From Aphidius gifuensis (Eukaryota > Arthropoda > Insecta > Hymenoptera > Braconidae): a DNA stretch of 64,000 nt. The notes under the pieces were generated by a model. It had not been told where the DNA came from and did not search any database. It saw only the letters and a program-made list of their open reading frames with translations. The position numbers were made by a program, and so were the translations under genes. Positions 57,095 through 64,000 of the stretch are shown here, piece after piece. Numbering within the stretch: position 1 is the first letter of the stretch; each line of letters starts with the position of its first letter. The stretch is taken from assembly GCF_014905175.1 (NCBI RefSeq), contig NC_057790.1:9052001-9116000 (forward strand). Reading direction: 5' to 3'.

Positions 57095-57545
57095 CCACAT
57101 ACATTTTTATAATTAACAATAAATAATTACCACAAAAACCCTTAATTTAAAAGACCGTTTATTTTTCCAAATTTATTGAAAATAATCATAAAAAATACTC
57201 CAATTTGAAGAGCCGTTATTTCTGAAAATCTATTAACAATAATAATCACAAAACCCTTGATTTTGAAGACCCTTTATTTCTTTATAAATTAATAACAATA
57301 TCTCACAAAACCCTTTATTAGAAAGATCCTTTATTTTTAATAACATATTAAGAATAACATCTACGACGCCCTTGATTCAAAAGACCCTTTACTTTTTTAT
57401 AAAATTAACAACAATATTAATTACAAAACGCTTTATTGGAAAGACTTTTTATTTTTTAATAACTTGATAACAATTATATCTATAAAACTCTTGATTTGAA
57501 AGATCTCATACTGAAAAATTATATTAAAATCGACTCACAGACATA
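57095..57545 (+). repeat. ~57 bp tandem repeats in the left arm
   Basis: About eight degenerate units of the form CAAAACCCTTGATTNGAAAG, ACCCTTTATTT, then ATAACAATA. The inverted counterpart in the right arm is at 61000-61650 with about ten units. Confidence 0.85.
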
Positions 57546-59207
57546 AGGGACTTTTGAAAGACCCTGTGTCATAAATATTATAATAAAAAATAAAGAATTA
57601 TTATGTTCTGCTACCAAGGGTTAATTGATACAGGGTCTTTCTGACTTCGGGAATTTTCAAGTTTTATAAAAAAAAAAAAATTATAGGGCTATGTAATCGA
57701 GGCTCACGAATCGAATGGTAGGGTTTAAAATTTGATAGAGACAGAAAAAAAGGGTTTAAAAAAATAATTAATCATAAAAAAATCAATTTTGCGTATCCTG
57801 TTAGCTTTAGAATAAAATGATTCAAATAAACGTTGTAGAGAATATTATTTTGGGAAATATATTGATGTCGCGCTCATACTCAGTTACGCTCGGCCACGGT
57901 CGTTCATTCGGTACCTACTATATCTATCTTCTTTAAATATATATCTTTCCTTTTTTCTTTCAAATCAAACTCTGAGCCGATTGTCGTTTTCGAAGCATCC
58001 GCGACCGAAGAATAATAACAAAAGCAATCGTTTATTGTTAAATTAATATTAACAATCGGATACTAGCTTCAATAGTTGACCGATTTCAATAATTTTTTTT
58101 CGTTTTAAAGGGCTTGAAACGTGCTGTTATCATATTGAATAAAAAGAATTATTACTTAAAAAACAACAATAAAAGAAATTGTTTATTGTGAAATTATTAT
58201 TAAAAAATAAGTTTCTATTTTAATAATTGATTGATTTTCTTTTTTTTTTTATAAAAATAAATAATAATTTAAATACTGTAAAAATAAAATTTTCACTCGC
58301 AAAACAACAAAAAAATTAATTGTTTATTGTAAAATTATTATTTAAAAATCGAATTTCTATTTTAATAATTGATTGCGATTTCTTTTTTTTTCTTTTTTCG
58401 TTTTTGAGAAGACAAGACAAACTTCAATATGACTGTGAAAAGAAAATTTATAATATTGAAAAATAACAATAAAATTAATTGTTTATTGTAAAATTATTAT
58501 TAAAACTTAGATTTCTCTTTTAGATTTAAACTTAGATTTAAAAATTTTGTTTTTTTTTTTAAAGGGGCCAAGACAAACTTTAACATTACTGTCAAAAAAA
58601 AATTTTCACTCGTAAAATAACGATAAAATTAATTGTTTATTGTAAATTTACAATTTGAAATTGACATTCTATTCTAATAATTGATTGCGATTTGTTTTTT
58701 TTTATTATTATTGAATTTACAATGAGCAAATAATTTTATTGTTGTTTTTCAAGTTGAAAAATTGTTTTTTTTTTCTAATATTGAAGTTTGTCTTATCAAT
58801 TTTTCAAAAAAAAAAAGAAAAGAAATCGATCAATCATAGTAAAATGAAATCTCAATTTTAAATAATATTTTTACAATAAATAATATTAAATAATATTATT
58901 CAAAATGAAATTCAACAATTAATCGATTCAAAAATTTTTTAGTTTTTTAGTTTTTTATTTAAAGTTTAGAACTTCAATAATACGGTAAAAAAAATTTTCA
59001 TTCGAAAAATAACAATGAAATTAATTGTTTAGTGTAAAATTACTATTTAAAAATTGAATTTCTATTTTAATAATTTATTGATTCCTTTTTTTATTTTTTT
59101 TTGTTTCTTTTCACAGTCATATTGAAGTTTGTCTTGTCTTCTTAAAAACAAAAAAAAAGAAATCGCAATCAATTATTGAAATAGAAATTCAATATATAAC
59201 TAATAAT

Positions 59208-59665
59208 CAGAGCCGGGAAGTTCGTCTGTTATTTCAGCTTGCCGTAAATACTATGGCAACATGGTGAAATATAGTTTTAAAAAAAGACGATCTGAACCTC
59301 GTACATGGAAAAAATGGCCTCAAAAAATGGCCTTATTTTTTTTGGCCTCTTAAAAATGGCCTTAAAAAATGGCCTTATTTTTTTGGCCTCTTAAAAATGG
59401 CCTCAAAAATTGGCCAAAAGAGGCCAAAAACCAAAGAGGCCATTTTTAAAATTTTAAAAGAGCAAAATAAAGCCATTTTTTGAGGCCATTTTTAAGAGGC
59501 CAAAAAAATAAGGCCATTTTTAAGAGGCCAAAAAAAAAAAGGCCATTTTTTGAGGCCATTTTTTCCATGTACGAGGTTCAGATCGTCTTTTTTTAAAACT
59601 ATAATTCACCATGTTGCCATGGTATTTACGGCAAGCTGAAATAACAGACGAACTTCCCGGCTCTG
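59208..59665. mobile_element. hAT MITE (458 bp), fully palindromic, GGCC-rich core, 8 bp TSD
   Basis: It begins CAGAGCCGGGAAGTTCGTCT and ends with its complement (…CCCGGCTCTG). It is flanked by the perfect 8 bp duplication ctaataat at 59200-59207 and 59666-59673. Ends of CAGAG...CTCTG with an 8 bp duplication define the hAT superfamily. The arms run inward through 'ttgccgtaaatac', 'gacgatctgaacctcgtaca' to a centre built of alternating 'aaaaatggcctcttaaaaat' words. It is inserted in the middle of the giant foldback element, so it is younger than that element. Confidence 0.95.
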
Positions 59666-60079
59666 CTAATAATTTTACAATAAACAATTAATATCATGGT
59701 TATTTTTCGAGTAAAAATTTTTTTTGAAAACCATAAATTGTTGAAATAGAAATTTAATTTTTCAAAACATTATTCATTAGTATTGTAAAAATGTTATTTA
59801 AAAAATAGATAAGACAACCTTCAGTATTAGAGAAAGAAACAATTTCTAAACTTGAAGAACAACAATAAAATTATTTGTTTATTGTAAAATTGAATAATAA
59901 TAAATAATACTATTGAAAATTGAATTTCTATTCTAACAATTGATGTTTTTTTTTATCTTTTTTTTGTTTTTCAAAAAAAAGGAAAAGACAAATTCTCAAT
60001 TGATTTTGTTGTTTTAAAAGTTTATAAATTTTTTTTTTCTTTCAAAAAATATTGAAGTTTGTCTTGTCTTCTTTAAAAC

Positions 60080-60110
<31 letters not shown>

Positions 60111-60999
60111 GCAATCATCTATTGAATTAGAAATTCAATTTTTAAGCAATAATTTTACAATAAAAAATTATTTTTGTTGTTGTCTTTCAAGTTTATGAAC
60201 TGTCTTTTTTTTTAAAAAATATTGAAGTTTGTCTCGTCCTTTCAAAAACAAAAAAAAAAATTTTCAAATCAATTAATTATTAAAATAGGAATTTAATTTT
60301 TAAATAATAATTTTACAATAAAGAATTTCTTTTATTGTTGTTTTTCAAGTGATAATTATTTTTATTCAATATGATAACAGCACGTTTCAAGCCCTTTAAA
60401 ACGAAAAAAAATTATTGAAATCGGTCAACTATTGAAGCTAGTATCCGATTGTTAATATTAATTTAACAATAAACGATTGCTTTTGTTATTATTCTTCGGT
60501 CGCGGATGCTTCGAAAACGACAATCGGCTCAGAGTTTGATTTGAAAGAAAAAAGGAAAGATATATATTTAAAGAAGATAGATATAGTAGGTACCGAATGA
60601 ACGACCGTGGCCGAGCGTAACTGAGTATGAGCGCGACATCAATATATTTCCCAAAATAATATTCTCTACAACGTTTATTTGAATCATTTTATTCTAAAGC
60701 TAACAGGATACGCAAAATTGATTTTTTTATGATTAATTATTTTTTTAAACCCTTTTTTTCTGTCTCTATCAAATTTTAAACCCTACCATTCGATTCGTGA
60801 GCCTCGATTACATAGCCCTATAATTTTTTTTTTTTTTATAAAACTTGAAAATTCCCGAAGTCAGAAAGACCCTGTATCAATTAACCCTTGGTAGCAGAAC
60901 ATAATAATTCTTTATTTTTTATTATAATATTTATGACACAGGGTCTTTCAAAAGTCCCTTATGTCTGTGAGTCGATTTCAATATAATTTTTCAGTATGA

Positions 61000-61650
61000 G
61001 ATCTTTCAAATCAAGAGTTTTATAGATATAATTGTTATCAAGTTATTAAAAAATAAAAAGTCTTTCCAATAAAGCGTTTTGTAATTAATATTGTTGTTAA
61101 TTTTATAAAAAAGTAAAGTGTCTTTTGAATCAAGGGCGTCGTAGATGTTATTCTTAATAAGTTATTAAAAATAAAGGATCTTTCTAATAAAGGGTTTTGT
61201 GAGATATTGTTATTAATTTATAAAGAAATAAAGGGTCTTACCAATAAAGGGTTTTGTGATTATTATTGTTGTTAATTTATAAAAAAGTAAAGGACCTTTT
61301 GAATCAAGGGCGTTGTAGTTATTATTGTTTATAAGTTATTAAATTATAAAGGGTCTTTCTCATGAAGGATTTTGTGATTAATATTGTTGCTTCTTTATTT
61401 AGAAATAAAGGGTATTTCCAATAAAGGGTTTTCTAAATAATATTGTTATTAATTTATAAAGTAAATGGTCTTTCGAATCAAGGGCGGTGTAGATATTATT
61501 CTTAATAAGTTATTAAAAAATAAAAGATCTTTCTAATGAAGGGTTTTGTGATTAATTTTGTTATTAATTTATTTAGAAATGAAGGGTCTTTCCAATAAAG
61601 GGTTTTGTAATTAATATTGTTGTTAATCTATAAAAAGTAAAGGGTCTTTA
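61000..61650 (-). repeat. ~57 bp tandem repeats in the right arm (inverted)
   Basis: Units such as AATAAAGGGTTTTGTGATTA, then TTGTTATTAATTTATAAA and AAAGGGTCTTTC recur roughly every 57-60 bases, about ten times. Confidence 0.85.
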
Positions 61651-61989
61651 AAAGAGTCCAAAAAAAGGTTTTCAGAAGACTCCAAATGGTTATTCTAAAA
61701 ATAAAAATTGAAAGTCGAAAGGGTTTTTCAGAATATCCTTAATGTTTTTGAAACAAACTTCTTTGATAGGTGGCGCCCGAATCAGTCTCGACCGTGAATT
61801 TTGTCCCACTGTGAATTTTGCACCCTTTCCGCTTATTGTGGATTCCGGCTTTTTCTACTATTCGCAATTTTATTTTATTTTATGCAGTTTTGGCTTCAAA
61901 ATAAGGGACTTAGTTTTTTTTGGTTAAATTTTCTGGACATAGAAGAAAAACTAAGTTCAACTTTCGAATTTCCGCTAAATTTTTTACTT

Positions 61990-62030
61990 AGCTGTAATTG
62001 TAGCCAAACAATCAATATGCGGAGTTTTTT
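61990..62030 (+). repeat. Single unit resembling the 10913-11645 satellite
   Basis: 'tttacttagctgtaattgtagccaaacaatcaatatg' parallels 'acttagctatat...atagccaaacacacaatac' of the satellite. Short match, so tentative. Confidence 0.4.
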
Positions 62031-62223
62031 TTCTTAAACTTTTGGCTGCAAAATATAAAATATATAAAATTTAGAAGAAAAAATTTAGTAAGAGTTTTTA
62101 CTTGGCCGCTAGACAGTAACATGATAAATATGATGTAATAATAAATAAATAAAATCTAATTTCATTGTATTTATTATATAATATCAATTATATTATATGA
62201 CATAACCTAGAAGCTTGACGCGA

Positions 62224-62285
62224 GCGCCAAAGCTTCATAAAAAATCCACCCACAGCGCCAAAGCTTCACAAAATGTCCACCCACG
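62224..62285 (+). repeat. 31 bp direct duplication (gcgccaaagcttca)
   Basis: 'gcgccaaagcttca' followed by 'tccaccca' occurs at 62224 and 62255. It is 90-150 bases upstream of the MULE start codon and could be part of that element's end or promoter. Confidence 0.7.
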
Positions 62286-62374
62286 TGTTTTTACTGCCTC
62301 CATCTTTCTTTTTCATCGCGATTTCAAGACGGACGGACGCACTTTAGTACTTGGTTCGCTAATTAAATAATAAT

Positions 62375-63772
62375 ATGTCCTTATCGTATGAAAAAATGCT
62401 CAGTGAAAAGGGTAAACCATTAGTTATCGTTAATGGCTTTACATACCGGTTCCACAAAAAATTAGCTGACAATTGTGAACGCTGGGTTTGTTCCGTTGAC
62501 TCTCGTTGCAAAAGTGATATTTGATTCAATCAAGACGGTAAGATTATTTAATCTAACTTAACGCATGACGCACATGACAAAGACGACAAAAAACTTGAGA
62601 GACAGAGACTGTACAGTGCTGTAAAACGCAAAGCTCTAGACAACATTTCAACTCGTCCATCAAAATCAATCCATAAAAAACTTAAAAAACCGAACCCGCC
62701 ACGTTTAGTAGATACCTCTGACATTAAGTTAATTAAAAAAAATATTAGTTATACTAGGCTTTCCAACGTACCTAAATTACCAAAAGATATAAAACAGTTT
62801 CACGACGCTATCACTAATATTCACATCAAAACTAACGAAGACGAAAACTTTTTACTGGCAAATGACGAGGTTAACCATATCATAGGATTTTCAAGTATCC
62901 AAAATTTGAAAACTTTATCAAAATTAGAAACTTTTTTTGTAGATAGAACGTTTTACAGCTGTCCAAAACCTTTTTATCAGTTATTTACTATTCATGGACT
63001 CAGTAATAATATTTATATTCCGTTAGCTTTTTTTCTGTTGCCCGATAAATCCTAAAAGTCGTACGAAAATGCATTTAGCATTCTTGTACAAAAATGCAAT
63101 GACCTTGGTTTGAGTTTTAATCCCTTGGATATTTACGCTGATTTTGAATTCGCGATACACGCGGCTATCAATTCAATCTTTCGAACTGCCAAAAATCGCG
63201 GGTGTCGTTTTCATTTAGGGCAAAGTTGGTGGAAAAAAATTCAAGAACTCGGTCTAACACAGTTGTACAAGGATTACAATTCGGAAATTAGCATTTTTTT
63301 ACGCAGTATACTCGGTTTGCCTTTTTTACCTCCTTCTGAGGTGGGCAACAGCTTTGCATTTGACTTCATATCTAATCAACCTATCGTTTAAAGAATAGAT
63401 CAATTCGTAGATTATTTATTTGAAAATTATATATCAGAAGACGCGAAATTTCCCCCTAAAATCTGGGCGCAGTATACAAGTTCATGTATTCGAACAACAA
63501 ACAGCTGTGAATCGTTCCATGCTAAATTTAATGCCAACGTTAATTGTTCAAATCCAAATTTATATGAGTTTATCAATGCATTAACCGACGTACAATGTGA
63601 GGTTTACATAAAAATGCGCAGTATTGAAAAAAAATCGAAATTAGCTTTAGAAAAGAGGATTTTATAAAAAAACAATACTTGGGAGAAAAACATTATTGAT
63701 AGACATCGATTTGTTTTGATAGTATCATCTAAATTTCAGCCGGCCTATTCAGAAAAGAAAAAAAAAAAGTAG
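62375..63772 (+). pseudogene. FLYWCH-MULE transposase, 465-codon frame with five in-frame stops
   Basis: The start at 62375 opens a frame that, ignoring stops, runs to a TAG at 63770. Residues ~20-75 form a FLYWCH finger (GFTYRFHKKL, RWVCS, C, then LTHDAHD). Residues ~185-300 are a Mutator-like DDE domain: FVDRTFYSCPKPFYQLFTIH (first Asp), IYADFEFAIHAA (second Asp) and the CRFHLGQSWW 'CxxH' motif between. A conserved C-terminal part follows (CIRTTNSCESFHAKFNANVN). Stops are at 62522 (TGA), 62549, 63053, 63389 and 63665 (all TAA), yet no frameshift occurs across 1.4 kb. It is non-functional. The element termini were not found. Confidence 0.9.
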
Positions 63773-63805
63773 TATTATAATATTATATATATATATATAT
63801 ATATA

Positions 63806-64000
63806 GGGGAAAGCGGGGCACAATGGAACACCCAAAAAAATATTTTGACTCATATTTTTTTTCGTCACTCTTCGATTAAAAAAGCCGGAAGAAAATCGAT
63901 GCAATAAAAAAAAAATTTTTTTGAAAATTTTTTGAGCATTTTTTTTAAGAACAAAGAAAATTATTTTTTATATGTTTTTTTTTGTTCGTCGAGAAAAATG
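63806..64000 (+). repeat. Dispersed terminus GGGGAAAGCGGGGC, copy 2
   Basis: After a (TA)n run, GGGGAAAGCGGGGCACAATG and GAACACCC. The inward sequence also resembles that at 53640-53700 (tattttgactcatat, ...ttcgattaaaaaagc). It runs to the window edge. Confidence 0.7.

Larger units (their letters stand above)
56937..61825. mobile_element. Giant foldback element, ~4.9 kb palindrome
   Basis: Outer ends GGGTGCAAAATTCACAGTGG and CCACTGTGAATTTTGCACCC are inverted with one mismatch. Both arms contain, in inverted order: a ~57 base tandem repeat block (next entry), 'acagggtctttc', 'gctaccaagggtt', 'ttacatagccctata', 'atgtcgcgctcatactcagt', 'gtcgttcattcggtacct', 'gattgtcgttttcgaagcat' and a ~150 base repeat with 'aattgtttattgtaaaatta'. 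The arms are about 2.2 kb each; the middle holds shuffled, mixed-orientation copies of the 150 base unit and an inserted hAT MITE. No transposase. The layout (long inverted repeats with internal tandem repeats) is that of Foldback/Galileo-like elements; the superfamily is not established. Confidence 0.9.

Overview
This window reads as an AT-rich insect chromosome segment made almost entirely of transposable elements (TEs) in various stages of decay. The mix fits an arthropod: insect-type Ty1/copia, Gypsy and BEL/Pao LTR elements, Jockey/R1-like LINEs, hAT, MULE, TNP2/CACTA-like and Helitron remnants, Maverick/Polinton fragments and many palindromic MITEs. A small hymenopteran such as a parasitoid wasp would fit, but that is inference. 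I found no certain single-copy host gene.

Layout. 0-12 kb: a copia pol cut off by an A27 tract and a tRNA-like sequence; a Jockey-like LINE with both ORFs but a deletion in the reverse transcriptase; a gag-only LTR element ending in a 1,028 bp LTR; then a 'ttagctatatt' satellite. 12-25 kb: AT-rich spacer, a hAT pseudogene, two PIF1-like Helitron helicase pieces on opposite strands, a possible LTR, a LINE RT piece and the first MITEs. 25-32 kb: a palindromic element, AT microsatellite, two Cys-rich RING-like ORFs on the minus strand around a possible LTR, a BEL/Pao deletion derivative and a repeat carrying a long hairpin. 32-37 kb: Polinton remnant 1 (penton-like, adenovirus-type protease, minor-capsid-like, integrase) and a hAT transposase with an apparent intron. 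38-50 kb: a TIR element holding a 287 bp tandem repeat with a solo LTR inside, TNP2-like transposase pieces in both orientations, another solo LTR and more MITEs. 50-54 kb: Polinton remnant 2 (major capsid, integrase, DNA polymerase B) beside a spliced-looking small basic ORF with its own core promoter. 54-62 kb: two foldback structures, one a 4.9 kb palindrome with a hAT MITE nested in its middle. 62-64 kb: a FLYWCH-MULE transposase with five in-frame stops.

The genes do not form a host pathway. They are nested mobile elements, and target-site duplications give insertion order in places: the GGCC-rich hAT MITE landed inside the 4.9 kb foldback element, and an LTR element landed inside the 287 bp repeat array. 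The most interesting items are the giant foldback element, the two Polinton remnants with the adjacent promoter/intron/small ORF unit, the paired RING-like ORFs and the gag-only LTR element.

Limits: all family calls come from reading motifs by eye. Boundaries without a visible target-site duplication are approximate.
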